Made by a program: the position numbers and the translations under genes. Of a stretch of DNA of 64,000 nucleotides, positions 47,477-58,858 are shown one piece after another. The DNA comes from Gymnopilus junonius. Its lineage: Eukaryota; Basidiomycota; Agaricomycetes; Agaricales; Galerinaceae. The notes beneath the pieces were generated by a model. It saw only the letters and a list, made by a program, of their open reading frames with translations. It was not told the origin of the DNA and searched no databases. How positions within the stretch are numbered: position 1 is the first letter of the stretch; each line of letters opens with the position of its first letter. The stretch lies in assembly GCA_015501075.1 (NCBI GenBank), contig JADNYJ010000072.1, positions 62,001-126,000 on the forward strand, in the 5' to 3' direction.

Positions 47477-49352
47477 TTATTGGAGCGGACGTGGACTTAA
47501 GTACTACGTCGGGGATGTACTGATACCAAATTATGGACAGTGGAAGAAATTTAAATCCGTGACATTATGGGCTGTTTTGATTCGATTTTTGACTCAAGGT
47601 CTCATTTCCGCCTGCTCATGATCAACTGCCTGTGTGTAACTGGCAGCGTTAACCCTTTCTGTCATACCTATACCCAAGGTGCGGTGCACGTCGGTCGATT
47701 CCTTTTAGAACTCAACACTCCATTTCAGAAGTGATTACTAGGTGCCCGCTTAAGGGGCAGTGTGCGATACTAAGCACTTGATGTAGGTAGTAATCTGAAA
47801 TCACCCGTTGGGCGTGAAGGGTTTTTTTATGATCCGTAACTTGTCTCTGCCAACGGCATGGGATGCCATTAACCACCTGATTTTATTCATCGTGAGTCGA
47901 TACTCGTTCCATGATTGGTTTTACGCCATTACTTCAACGAAATCTTCCCATGGAGGCTTCATCCTCGGGTGCGAAAACGACTGACTGCTGGCGAGACCAT
48001 TTCGATGCGCGTCATATGCTGTGGAAAGGTCACAAGATATCACGCCTGATTTCTCATGTACGTGCCGCGCCCTTGCAATTGGTTTTGTGATATTCACAGT
48101 CCTCCTGTATTCGCCTTTTTTTTCATTCAAAGGTACGTACACCCGTTAAACCTGATGGAATGCTCGTTGATTTTCGCTTATTGATCAGGTGTCGCTTGGT
48201 ATGCTCTTTGTGTGAGGCATGTGGTTTACTGGTTTGCTCAAATATTTTGAAGTTTTGCTTTCACATGCGTCTTCATCTCAAAGCTGGAATATTTTCCGTA
48301 ATAATGGCGACTAATGGAATCTTCAGATCAAGAAACAAACACCGCTAGGCGAAATCTTTGACAGGTCGATAATAATATTAGGAATCTGTACCGTGTACGA
48401 GTGTCGTACTGAACATAGTGGGCCAACATACATTGACGAAGCCAATCACGCTTGCGCTGAGTTTTCCGGAACATTAACATTCGTATGCCAGGCTCCATTT
48501 TGTTTCGTTGACTTCTCCAGACTGCGCAGGTCAATTCTTGAGAAACAAGTGTCGATCACCTCATTCTGCCATAATTGACAGCTTTCATTGCTTCCGGGTT
48601 GTTCTTCAGTAGACTTTGTTCGCTTCAGAAGGTCAGGAAGTGTTTACGTTTGATTTCTTAACTGCAGCCGTATCTGACATTTTTATATGTTCCTCTAGTT
48701 AATTCATGTGGTTAAGCATGGCACCATGAATACCTTTAATGACGAAGGTCGCTGATTTTTTGTTCATTCTACATTTGTGTTTCTGAAACAACCCGGAGAT
48801 GGGTAGTGGAAGTGTGCTTTTGATCATTAGACTGGGACGGTCACCTATCAGCTGACGCCTCGTCCTGATGCTTCTCACCTTCCTGCGAACTACATCTTGC
48901 CGGTAACTTCTTTGTTGCTCATGCATACGTGCCGTTCTTCTCTATGCGACATTTCCTGAGCCAAGTTTTGACATGACAGCTTTCGACGTGATCTATATTC
49001 TTCCGATCCATTTCTGCACTTTTTCATTGGGCCTGCATCTCTCAGCTGATCACGGCGAGCAACGTGCATTCTTCTCAGACCCAGGAAACTTTCTTCGTCA
49101 AGAGCCGCTTTCATATACGTACCCATACCTTTTCGTCGTGCGCTAATGTTTCATAGTAAAGTTGGGCCTCTTGAGTTATTCAAGTACGTATGGTCTCCTT
49201 ATTTATAACAATCACGAGCTTATTTTCTCATTCACCTGACTTTAGGCTGCAGCGCAGGTTGACGAAATAACCTCGACGAATAGCACCCGTTTCCCAGTAT
49301 ATAAAACGACAGCAATATCCTTCCAACAACTAAAACAAGTCAGTCACCTGAA
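47477..49352. promoter_or_regulatory. Intergenic region with the TATA box of the HsbA gene at 49299-49306
   Basis: No gene is recognised in the first 1.8 kb; open frames are short and lack conserved motifs. TATATAAA at 49299-49306 is 47-54 bases ahead of the HsbA start codon and is the likely core promoter. Confidence 0.55.
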
Positions 49353-50055
49353 ATGAAGTTCCAAGCTACATTCGCCATCGTTGCTTCATACGTCGTCGCG
49401 GCACTAGCATCCACAGTCGCGGATGTCGAAACAGATGTCCAGACAATTTCCACTCAGACCACTGCCCTCGATAATGCCATCAACGCATTCCCGAATACTG
49501 GAGGATCTCTTGTCAGTGCCTTGGTTAGTTAGTTCGTGTCCTTCTCTGAACTTCCTCATATCTGACGACGTTTCTGAAAGGCCATTCATAACGATGCAGT
49601 CAGCCTTGGTTCAGCTATTGACCAAGGCACCAGTGATGTCAGCGTATGTCTCTTTCTCATGCGCTGTTTGTGGAATCACTTGAGTTTCTAACGTACTCCA
49701 GGGGGCCCCTCAACCCTTTTCCGAGACCGATGGAAGTGCGATCTTGACCGCCGTGCAAGGATTTGAGCCTACTATTCTGGATGCTCTGACGGCAATTGTT
49801 ACTAAGAAGCCTGCATTCCAAGCACTCCCAATTGGCGGAATCCCTGCTCTCGTCTTGCAGGATTTGCAGAACCTCAATACGAGTGCGTTCAACTTTGAAG
49901 CAGCCCTAATTGCTGCCGCGCCGGTCAGTATTATCTTCCTTGAACTTCATTTCTTTTACTGAGCAACCTTTTAGGCGGACCTTGTCCCTACGGCCACATC
50001 CGTTAAAGCAGCCGTCGACGCAGCATTTGCTACTGCTATTGCTGCATATTCTTAA
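49353..50055 (+). CDS. hsbA: Hydrophobic surface binding protein A (HsbA) family, secreted
   Basis: Four exons joined across three short introns give about 178 residues. A signal peptide (MKFQATFAIVASYVVAALAS) precedes an all-helical HsbA domain (Pfam PF12296): DVETDVQTISTQTTALDNAI, NAFPNTGGSLVSAL, then IHNDAVSLGSAI, QPFSETDGSAILTAVQ, LTAIVTKKPAFQAL, and AAVDAAFATAIAAYS at the C terminus. Members bind hydrophobic solid surfaces and, in Aspergillus, recruit hydrolases; the protein is expected in the secretome or cell wall. No disruption was found and a TATA box stands close upstream, which fits strong inducible expression. Confidence 0.85.
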
Positions 50056-50294
50056 ATCCCATGAACTTTGAAGGTTCCTGGAAGTAGTCAATGGTTTTGA
50101 GTCATTTTTTTCGTAGGACTAATGAATCCTGTTGTTTAAATAAATTCATGACCCGTGATCGTCCCGGTTACGGACCGCATGTTACTTGCTATGAACCCCC
50201 AATTCCCATCGTTCTGCGATGAGCAACCCGGCTTCAAGTTGTCCCAGAATCGTGTCCTGGGATATAATCCACGACGTAGCGGAACGTTCTCCTC

Positions 50295-51331
50295 ATGGCC
50301 TCACACCCTCTTTTTCGAGCTTTCAAGGCAAACAAAGCATCATTCGGGGCGTGGCTTACTCTTCCTGGTACCTTTCCCGCCCGCACTCTTGCTCAAGCAA
50401 GCCCTCACTTGGACTGGGTCGTCGTCGACTGCGAACATGGATTGATACCGTTAGTCCCAGGAGTTGCAGAAAGCGTCTCGGCCATACAGGGCGCAAGGCC
50501 AGGTGGAGGGCCCAGCGCAATTGTGCGAATTCCAGCAACAGGGGTCACTGCGAGTTCAAGTTGGCAGATTAAGCACGCTCTGGATGCTGGTGCAAGGGGA
50601 GTACTGGTGCCCATGGTACGTAAATTTTGTTCCCCTGGCGGAAATTTTCGAACCTTGTGGTAGGTTTCCACAGCTGAGAAGGCCAGCGAAGTGGTCGCAG
50701 ACAGTCTCTTCCCTCCCGGTGGGAGGCGTGGCTTTGGAAGTCCATTCACTCATGGTATTTGGGGCGTAACTGTCCCTGAGTACTTGGAAGCCGCGAATAA
50801 ACATATTTTGATCATGGTGCAGATTGAAACCAAAGAGGCTGTAGAAAATGTACGTGCAATTGCCGCTGTGGAAGGAATTGGTGAGTTATATTTCCCATTG
50901 GAACGCATGTAAATCAACTGAATTTTTGTGAATAACAGATGCTGTGTTTATCGGTCCATACGATCTTTCCATTTCTCTGGGTTATCCACCTCCATCGCCA
51001 GACCCTCACCCTGAAGTTGAGAAAGTCATTCAAAAGATACGCGAAGAAGCACATGCTGTAGGCACGAAATGGTACGTCTATCTAACTAACCTCGAATTTG
51101 TACATCCAAGTTTTTTTTACTAAGTTTATTTCGCCCAGCGCTATCTTTTGCACGTCAGGAGCACAAGGAGCCATACGTGCGAAGCAAGGATTTGACATGG
51201 TTCGTTTCGCTCATCAGCTAACTTCAGTTCAACTTCTGACTGTCCATTTATAATAGATCAACGTAACGAGTGATACGGGGTCGATGACAGAGGGTATTGC
51301 CAAGCACCTTGCAGATGCATCTGGACAATGA
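50295..51331 (+). CDS. HpcH/HpaI aldolase family protein
   Basis: Five exons encode about 290 residues. The start MASHPLFRAFKANKASFGAW leads to an alpha/beta barrel with the family motifs: WVVVDCEHGL (base/metal region), AIVRIPAT (conserved Arg), GARGVLVPMV, VQIETKEAVENV (metal-binding Glu), and VFIGPYDLS (metal-binding Asp), then FDMINVTSDTGSMTEGIA at the end. Relatives are metal-dependent pyruvate aldolases, such as 4-hydroxy-2-oxo-heptane-1,7-dioate aldolase (Pfam PF03328), which split 4-hydroxy-2-oxo acids into pyruvate and an aldehyde. The fungal substrate is unknown, and the enzyme is presumably cytosolic. It converges with the minus-strand F-box gene. No frameshift was seen. Confidence 0.85.
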
Positions 51332-51682
51332 AACGTGGATGAAATCGAATTTCTACTTCGATACCACCCCTGTATTCCGTACTGAATTTCCTTGTAGGCG
51401 ACTGTTCTGGATTCCAACCATCTTTCCCGCAATATATGTTCTATTCCGCCAGTCGAGCAGTCCGTATGCAGATGAAGCTTATTTGTAAAGGACTGAGAGG
51501 AAGGTCATATTACCAGCACGAAAACATGGACTAAGTGAACGGAGGCTTAAAGTCCTATACATATGGTAATGTCCAAGGAATCACGATAGCACGATAGCGA
51601 GGTATCAATAAACGTACGAGCGAAATGGGATATAATCATGAAAAGGCATTGCAAGTGGCGTAATATTACAATTAAAGGAATA
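51332..51682. other. Intergenic region between convergent genes
   Basis: 351 bases of AT-rich sequence shared by the 3' flanks of the aldolase (+) and the F-box gene (-). No gene or clear terminator is seen. Confidence 0.5.
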
Positions 51683-53453
51683 TCAAGGCGCATCCTGTGA
51701 AGGCGATGGAGGTCCGGGTATTCGTACCCTTGCGATTAGTTCTTCGTCTCTACTCTCATTCATAGCTCGTACTTCCTGTAGCAGCCGCGTAAGTTCCATA
51801 GTACGGCCATTACCTTCCGGTAGTGGAGGACCGCGGGAGCCTTCACCGTCGGCTTCATCGGAATCTTCATCTTCAAAATCATCGCCCCCATCGCCGCCGC
51901 CATCCTCATCATCCTCACCTCCGTCATCACTATCCTCATATTCATCTTCAGAGTCTTCATCATCATCCTCCTCCTCAGAAGACTCATCTTCATCGTCCTG
52001 AGGAAGTGTACCAAGGAACTGGCCGGTGCAATCCTCCATCCTTATCCCAGAATCCGCGAATTGATTCCACCACTTGTTCCATCGGTCATAACCGCCATTT
52101 TCTCTGGACGGGCCATCGAACCTGTTCAGGTCTCGAAGCATAGGGCGGCTGAGGGCGCGAACGCGTCGAAGTTTAGGGAAATTATCCCTTGTTAGAGCGG
52201 CTACGTTCCATTCGTTTGAACGCTGCGAAACTCTGGCGAGGAGGGTATGAGCAGAGCCCAGACCGGACCCAGTTCCTGTTGCCGCGAATGCACCGACTCC
52301 AAAGGCAGTGGAAAGACCGTAGAGGCCGATGGTGGCAATATTTTGATGAGGGTGTTTTGTAAGTTTGCTGGCAGCTTCTCCCTGGAGTGGAAGACGCCAG
52401 TCAGCGTTGAAGGAGAAGGTGAGGAGATTGGGGCACAATTCGAGAATTGTTGCTACGTCTAGTGGCGGGACGTAGTCAATGTCGAGTAGGAGTAATGGCA
52501 GCCCGTGTTGTTTGAGGAATTCGACAATGTCTGGGGGGTCGTGAAAGTTATTTCGACCATCAAGGGATAAACTTCGCAAAGAAGGCAGATCCCAGCCTGC
52601 AGCTTGTTCGACAAATTCACCAACGTGACCTTTCAAAGAAAGTTGCTGCAGGAATGGGAGTTCAAGCCGCATGTCGGTAGCTGAGCCCAAATGGGCACAT
52701 TCCTGCTCGTCCTGTACAGGAGAGTCGATGACAATGCACGCCGACGTGATGAGAGGCAACGCATCGAGCGCCCATATAACCTTGGAAAGCAGGTCCCCGG
52801 GAAGGTTAAACTGAACCGTATGAAGTTTTCGAAAAGCATAAGTCGCCAGCGCATCGGCTACCGGACCAAAAGCGGGGCCCATTGGCTTTTCAACAATGAC
52901 AATCTCGACGTTTGGGCAATGACGAACGATAGAAGCGAGTGCGTTCTCCAGGTCCTCCATGGTCACATTCCGAGTGGGAGATGGATGGAGCTCAGAGACG
53001 TGTATTCTCCTGGTCCACCAACCGTATGATGCGGTCACAGTGCTTGTGGAAGCTGCAGACGAATCCAGGATGGAACATAACGATAAGAGCTTCGCCGGAT
53101 CGCTAAAATATAAGCAGCGAAAGAGGAATTCGGAGCCTAGTTCTCGCCATCGGCGACATGTCAATATTATAGCCTGTGATTGAACGTGTCAGAAAATGGC
53201 AATGTCATATGTAATAGCCGCAATAGGAGAGGGATTCGTAATAAAATCTCACTTTCTTCGTCGCATAACTCCTCCTCTGAAGCATGTTCATAGCTTCCTG
53301 GGGAGACCTCAGCCGCCAATCATTGATGATCCTATCCTTCGCCCATGCTGACTCCGCCATTCCCGTTGGTATTCCAGGCTGAAAGAGGATGTCCTCGTCG
53401 GCAGCGAGGTCGAATATTTGAGTCCATATTTCCGCAGGGAGGTCGAATTGCAT
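51683..53453 (-). CDS. F-box-like protein with a long acidic tail
   Basis: Exon 1 (53453-53253) and exon 2 (53173-51683) join in frame across a 79-nt GTGAGA...CACAG intron to about 563 residues. The N terminus, MQFDLPAEIWTQIFDLA, is a typical fungal F-box start, and the box continues after the intron with ILTCRRWRELGSEFLFR. A leucine-rich middle part follows (LPSLRSLSLDGRNNF, LLLLDIDYVPPLDVATIL). Near the C terminus, about 50 residues are almost all Asp, Glu and Ser (for example SSEEEDDDEDSEDEYEDSDD) before a short helical end. An upstream in-frame start at 53510 is possible, but 53453 keeps the F-box at the N terminus. It probably serves as an SCF ubiquitin-ligase adaptor, with unknown substrate. 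Confidence 0.75.
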
Positions 53454-53853
53454 AGAAGACAAAAGTCGTGAAGAAAGGAGAGCAATAGGGTGGAAGACAA
53501 AAGTCAACATTTTACACGTTCAGCTTCAACCGCGTCCATGATCATGTGATTAACTCGTGTTCGCGCCCAGACGCGTCGCGTAAAACAAAAATGACAGATT
53601 GATATTCGCTAGAGCCCACCTCGGCCCCGCCGGCTTAAAGTTGAAACAATTAGTGTCGTAGAACGCCAAGGGTAACGAATGAATGATTTGGAAGCCTACC
53701 CCGTCGACGGAGCAATTACACATATTCGCACAAATTTGAAGGAAGGTATAGATGAAGTACATGTGTACAAAGTATCGATATCGAAGCCAATCAAAGAAGT
53801 AAATTTTCAACGCAGAAGATGCGAGTAGGAAGGTGGTAAACCGAAAACGATGT
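53454..53853. promoter_or_regulatory. Promoter of the minus-strand F-box gene with CGACGCG and ATCACATGAT motifs
   Basis: On the minus strand, ACGCGACGCGT (about 53571-53581) is followed by AATCACATGATCATGG (about 53535-53552), 80-130 bases ahead of the start at 53453. The same pair is found before the genes at 28124 and 38989. The remainder is the 3' flank of the PLAC8 gene to the right. Confidence 0.4.
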
Positions 53854-54436
53854 TTAACCCTGTTTTCCACTGAAGCTAGCCTCCTCGAGATCGAGCTCGC
53901 GAGATTCTTGAGTGAGCTCGCAAGGTGTGCACCAGAGCGCCGTACAACAATCACCGCAAGTTCCGCCCTTGACGTTGTATCGTCCCCTGATGTTGCCGCG
54001 GTTCGACATCTACCATAACGTGAACATCATAGAAAGAAGCAAGAATGCCAGAAAGACCGTACCTGCATGACCCAACCGAAGCCAAAGTAAGTGAGACACC
54101 CATGTACAAAGCAATCGCTGTTGCAGATGCCTCCGCCATGTTCGGGGTCGGGGTAACCTTTATCATTGAGATGCTCGTAACGGCGCTTGACGTGGCTGTA
54201 TGTGATACAGGGACAGCAGGTGGCAACGATACCTATTGATCAAAAGACATCAGTGTCGGAGGAAACGGCGGAAATGTGGACGGAGAAGACTCACAAGTAC
54301 CAGCGTCGCCACAGCATCCACAGAGGCCCTCACTCCATTCACGACCGTCAGGACTGACTGGGAGGTTCTTCGCATTGCGGTTCCCGCCGCCAACATTCAT
54401 ACCTGGCGTAGCCATGGGTTGTTGAGTGTAAGCCAT
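53854..54436 (-). CDS. PLAC8-family Cys-rich protein, normal size (155 aa)
   Basis: Three exons (54436-54295, 54232-54063, 54009-53854) join in frame, with introns of 61 and 53 nt. After a short N terminus with GMNVGGGNRNAKN, the PLAC8 domain shows REWSEGLCGCCGDAGTC, ATCCPCITYSHVKRRYEHL, GICNSDCFVHGCLTYFG and GDCCTALWCTPCELTQESRE. The CCXXXXCCPC and CxxCELTQ-type motifs are complete. The intron positions, just after the first Cys cluster and after the WVMQ segment, are the same as in the giant copies at 1.2-22.6 kb, so the genes share ancestry. Small PLAC8 proteins are membrane-associated; the fungal function is not established. Confidence 0.85.
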
Positions 54437-55434
54437 GATGAGGAAACGAAGAGGATGGCGGTAGGGCGATTAAGGAGGTGGGTGATGGATAAGAGACTGA
54501 CGGAAGGTCGAAAGTTGAAGGGATGTCCGAAGGAACATGGGCCTTTTTATATGTGGTCGGCTACCGAAAACATCGACGCGCGCATCAAAAAAAAAACGCT
54601 GTTTCTAGGTCCAGGCCGTTGCTAGAAAGGGCAAAACGGTGATGTAAAAATTCAGAGTAAACCTGTGCATCTGAAAGGGAGCAGTCTCCAACGGCTCACG
54701 CTTGTCCTGAAGGCGTTCATTTAGGCTGGAATTTGAAATTGGTAAGGTCAAAACTTGAGCTAAATTTGGCGCAACGGATCTTTTGATGATCGAATGATCG
54801 AGCATTGGCCGTTGACATTGCCTACTTGTCCGTTCGTAACCGGTCAAACACAGCGCCCAAATGACAGAGACTGACTTCCTGGACTGAATAGGCACGATGA
54901 GCTGGACGTGGTTAATGACCTGTAAGTAGGGGCACTGTATGGAAGACGCATTGGGCCGCACCGTCACATCCAGCCGTAACTCCGACGCTATCGTTATCGT
55001 TTCAATAGCACCAACAAAGGTCATATTTCAAAGAGCCGAAGGTTTCACAATTTGAAGATTGACGTTGGTCGAAAGCCTCGAGGAATCAACGTGGAGAGGT
55101 CTATTCAGAATTGAGAGTCATAACTGAGCTAGCGGCGCCATTGGATACTCAGGAATATCATAACCTGGGGTTGTGGTTGTCAACGTCTCCACCTGCTTGC
55201 GTCTGACAGACCTAGATTGACAGAAAGTATCATGCAATTGAACGTTCTGTCCTGCGACTGATCTCGAAATCCAAGAATTAACGTTGCCGCAAGGTGCCTA
55301 GTAAGGCAGGTTGAATAGAGGGTGCCAAGGCGAACACGTAAAGGTGGGTCAGCTATTATCGTATGGTTGACATTCACCTATCTTCCTAGAACATCGATCA
55401 GCGCTCTTACCTGGAAACATTGAATAGTTAGATG
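54437..55434 (-). other. Possible 3' exons of an unrecognised minus-strand gene
   Basis: On the minus strand, several GT-AG borders and open segments can be linked, for example one containing ASELRLDVTVRPNA near 54970. No family is recognised and the exon chain is uncertain. It may be the downstream part of the gene whose clearer exons lie at 55435-57200. Confidence 0.25.
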
Positions 55435-55692
55435 CTATTCGAGCGTTGGCGACTTACCCTGAGCCTGCAAAATATTGAGATTACTGGTTAGGCATTCTTC
55501 AGCTTGAAGCCCGACCAGCCCGTGTCTTCGAATGTCGTCCAAGCTGAAGCCCCGAAGCACCAACAAAGTCTGCCGAAGATCGCCCTTGCTCCACGGCTTT
55601 TGAACGGCTTTGGGAACTATAGCAATCGAAACTGACGAAAGGTTAATCAAAGTCGGAACTCCATTGTTTCAAGTTATCCATAACATAGGGAG

Positions 55693-56669
55693 AGGACCCC
55701 TGAAAGTAATAGAGGAGGCCTGAGCCAAAATGGCCAAATTTTGGCGATTTTTATCCGCACGACTTTGGGCGATTTTTATCCGTTTTTGGCCTCAATCCTC
55801 GGCCGGACCCCATTTTTATCCGCACGGTAGATCAGGCATTAAAAAAATCTAAATAAAGTAAATTTTTTTCTTCCCCGCTTTGCGGGCCCGTTTTTCGAGC
55901 TCAAATCTGCTCAAATTGGATCTAGAAAGACTACATTGACATATTAACGTGAATAAGATCAATTATCCATCAATATCTTCGTCGTCATCGTCGACGTCTA
56001 CGGTCTCCGAATTTGAAGTCTTCTTTCATTGATTAAATACTTTGATTGCTTTTCCTATTTCTTCTTGCTTGTTGCGGAGCGCTTTGAAGAGGGTGATGTC
56101 TTCAGACCAAACTTCGAGACCTAATTGTCCGGCAATGGGTGAGGAGTGCAGGGTGCAAAGGAAAAGTGTGGATGGGATGATGTCAAGCAATACAGCTGAG
56201 GGAAGGGGTGGCTCATGTGTGGTTTGTCATAGAAATGTGAGCCGAGGATGTCAGAATCAGCCATTGAAGCAGTAGGATTGGATAGGATGGTATATGCAGA
56301 TGAGGATCAGACAGGGGGCATAGCAATTTCACGAGGATGTGCGATCAGCCAAAATTTCATATTTCGAGTAACCTGTATTCTACTACACTACGTAGTGCAT
56401 GCTTATTGAAAATAACACGAAGCTACATAGCTTAGTTGGAAATGCTTGAGACATCTGGGTTCGAGCGTTCGACTCATCAGGACTGGCTTTTTATCCGCAC
56501 CTGACTTAGGCCACCCGAGCCGGAGCCCATTTTTATCCGCACGACCGGATCATGCATTTTGGGCCAAATGGCTGATTTTTATCCGCATAGACCTGTGGCT
56601 TTGGCCGAAAAATCTTCAATTTTTATCCAAACTTTTGCTCAGGGCTCTCCTACTACTTTCAGGGGTCCT
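55693..56669. mobile_element. Non-autonomous TIR element with repeated TTTTTATCCGCA motifs
   Basis: Both ends carry the inverted sequence AGGACCCCTGAAAGTA(A/G)TAG, followed by a looser match to CCTGAGC. TTTTTATCCGCA or a near match occurs about seven times, clustered at the two ends in the same orientation. A 5-bp flank, GGGAG on the left and AGGAG on the right, could be an imperfect target duplication. No transposase is encoded, though a short degenerate minus-strand frame around 56040-56270 may be a relic. A tRNA-like A box/B box pair lies inside at 56428-56468. Confidence 0.6.
56428..56468 (+). repeat. tRNA-like pol III A box and B box inside the TIR element
   Basis: TAGCTTAGTTGG (56428-56439) fits the A-box consensus TRGCNNAGYNGG, and GGTTCGAGCGT (56458-56468) is close to the B box, with two mismatches at its end. 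The 18-nt gap is shorter than usual, and no cloverleaf with acceptor and T stems can be drawn, so this is a tRNA-derived remnant or chance, not a tRNA gene. Confidence 0.3.
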
Positions 56670-57200
56670 AGGAGCCGAATAACAGAAGCGATATAATTGA
56701 TACAACGTTTGTCAGTTTTCAGAGTGGAGTCTAGAGAAGAGATAGCTCCGGGCCGATACAGAAAAACTTCTGATTGTTAACATTTATTTGGCCAACCAGG
56801 CTAACGACTTCCAGCTTCAAACTTACTCGATTGTGATGTTTTCTTCGCCTTCTCTTTCCAGTCAATGTCGAACCCTTGCAAGCCATATATGGTCAAAACT
56901 GCGATATCTGTACTACTGTACCCTTTCGTGATTGAATGTGGGCCCTTGGAACCATTCTGATGCACGTTTTACCAGCACGTACTGGGTTGTCCTTTAGTCG
57001 AACTATTCAGTAGTATGAAGCCCTTCGAGCATAGATCGCTCTAAGGGCTGTATCTTTGGTAAGTTTTGTGGCTGTATTTTGTGAAAACACAGCTCACTCG
57101 CCTCCGACTCGGATTCACTAGGGCTTTCCCTACAAATCAGTTCATTATCTTTTCGATTTAAATGTCTTCCCACAATATCAAAGGTGAGTGAAGCTGTCAC

Positions 57201-57400
57201 GACGCAAATAAGCTTTCTAAGGCAAGGCTTATTTTGAGTGATGATCCAGAGTTGTTCCCGTCCTCGTCATTCTGGTTCAACCCCGTAGATTCTCCGTACA
57301 TCTTTTGCCGGTCAATGTCACCTGCCCTCCTCTATGCCCTTCTTCGTCGACGGACTAACATTTAAGGCTTTTCATGTCGGGACTCGCATGGGCGTGCATG
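57201..57400. other. Flank of the second TIR element, possible promoter
   Basis: Pyrimidine-rich sequence upstream (on the minus strand) of the interrupted gene. It ends in the left target duplication GTGCATG at 57394-57400. No gene seen. Confidence 0.4.
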
Positions 57401-58518
57401 CTCAGTAAAAAGCGAAGTCAGTCAAAGTCGGACTCCAGTCGGCAGAAGTTATCACTTGGTCATCAAAAAGTCATGACTTCATGTAGTTTCCTTGGCAAGA
57501 CAATTATGGTGACTATGTAGTTTGACTATGGTCGTATTATAGTCAACACAATGGAGACTTAACCTCTTCATCCACATTGGACTTACGCATTCTCGAATCT
57601 CTTCAAGTCGAGCCTAGTTAAGCACGTTTGGCCTTAGCACGTGAACTGCTTGTTGAAATTCACAGGCTGAGAACTTGTCGTCGACTTCTCATCTTCCCTT
57701 CTTCTACCTCCCTCTGTCCCCGTAACTCCCTCTGTCCCCATTCCCTCCTCTGTCCCCATTCCCTCCTATTTCCCTGCACAACAAGCATCATTCCACTTCA
57801 TTGGTATGTCATGAGATATAGTTACACCTCTCTCGTGTCTTAACTCTCGTTCAAAGGATCCGCCTGCAACCTGCAACATGCAATGTGAGGTTCGATGTAG
57901 GAGGACAGCAACGCACTTCAATTGTATGGCAGATACATTGTAGGATGAGATTGAAACCTAGGTATGTATGGAATGCCCTTTCCGTCTGTGGATACCCACT
58001 GATACATACATTTTGTAGGCCTGAAGGATGTCGGGGCGCCATGGGTTGACACATCGAGCCATGCCTTTCCGACACTGGTCAATACCTTTACAGGACACCG
58101 TGAGTAGTGCTGTATCCCCTGGTTGTTGGATCTAAGTCCTTGTAATAGTGTATTAGTCGGAGCGTACATACCGGATCGACTCACTACAGTAGTCTACAAT
58201 TGTAGAGTAACTATATGTATTCTTTATTTAGCCAGCTAAAATATGATTCAATTTGTTGAGTATACATTTGGAAATTGGCTGTGGAAATAAGGAGAATCTG
58301 AGCAAGTTCTGTATGGCAAGAAATATCGACTGAAGTACAACTATTTACCGACTATTTACTGACTGGCATAGATTTGTAGCCAAAGCTCGACTGGATATTG
58401 ATTGACTATTGTCCGACTTACCTAGTCAGATTTTGCTCGGACCTGATGTAACAAAAACGCCTCTGTGGACTATTTGTTGAATTTGCCTGACTAAAGCCCG
58501 ACTTTCGTGTTTACTGAG
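57401..58518. mobile_element. Non-autonomous TIR DNA transposon with a 7-bp target duplication
   Basis: The ends are inverted: left CTCAGTAAAAAGCGAAGTC, right (reverse complement) CTCAGTAAACACGAAAGTC. A further imperfect match, AAAGTCGG-CT--AGTC, lies inside both. GTGCATG flanks both ends directly (57394-57400 and 58519-58525). Short AGTCGG/CCGACT motifs recur in the subterminal regions, and a CCCTCTGTCCCC-type tandem repeat lies at about 57710-57770. No transposase frame is present. A 7-8 bp duplication with short TIRs is compatible with hAT- or KDZ-like families, but assignment needs a full-length relative. Confidence 0.7.
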
Positions 58519-58858
58519 GTGCATGTGTCATCAATGTCTGGGCACTGGATCATGACTTCTTCAACAAGACTTGATCGTTTCCCTCATTAATTGGCCTTAT
58601 ATCGTACGTCCTGAAGTTGCGTATAACAGTAAGTCAGCTTAATTGAATCATTTTAATTCAATTTTTAATCCATTCCTTCATAGCAAGGGCACCATTGTAT
58701 CGCCTCCGAGCCTAGTCACCGTCTACATATTTTTATACCTCCATCATACCCAGTTCCTGAAGGCATATTACCCCGCAACTCACCGATTCGTTGGGTCCCT
58801 GTCGCAGTGATATGGATAGGTTTAAAAACACCATATATCCTCTTCGGACCCGACTTCA
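58519..58858. other. Promoter region of the aldose epimerase gene
   Basis: 340 bases between the TIR element and the first ATG. AT-rich, with no recognised element apart from the right copy of the target duplication at its left end. Confidence 0.4.

Larger units (their letters stand above)
55435..57200 (-). pseudogene. Unrecognised minus-strand gene interrupted by a TIR element
   Basis: To the right of the element, minus-strand exons encode ESPSESESEASEL (about 57130-57080) and DIAVLTIYGLQGFDIDWKEK (about 56915-56855), then a GTAAGT...CAG intron and an exon whose frame stays open up to and into the element end at 56669. To the left of the element, an open segment contains WSKGDLRQTLLVLRGFSL and HGLVGLQAEECLTSN (about 55600-55460). 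The two sides probably belonged to one gene before the insertion at 55693-56669. No domain is assigned. The GFDIDW motif recalls GH18 chitinases, but the catalytic Glu position is Lys and nothing else fits. Confidence 0.3.

Noticed and set aside
56855..56895. GFDIDW motif suggesting a GH18 chitinase
   Set aside because: The position of the catalytic Glu is Lys, and no other GH18 strand motif is found in the neighbouring exons.
57851..58184. Minus-strand frames inside the 57401-58518 element
   Set aside because: They show no transposase motif and no conserved features, and are probably chance frames in a non-autonomous element.
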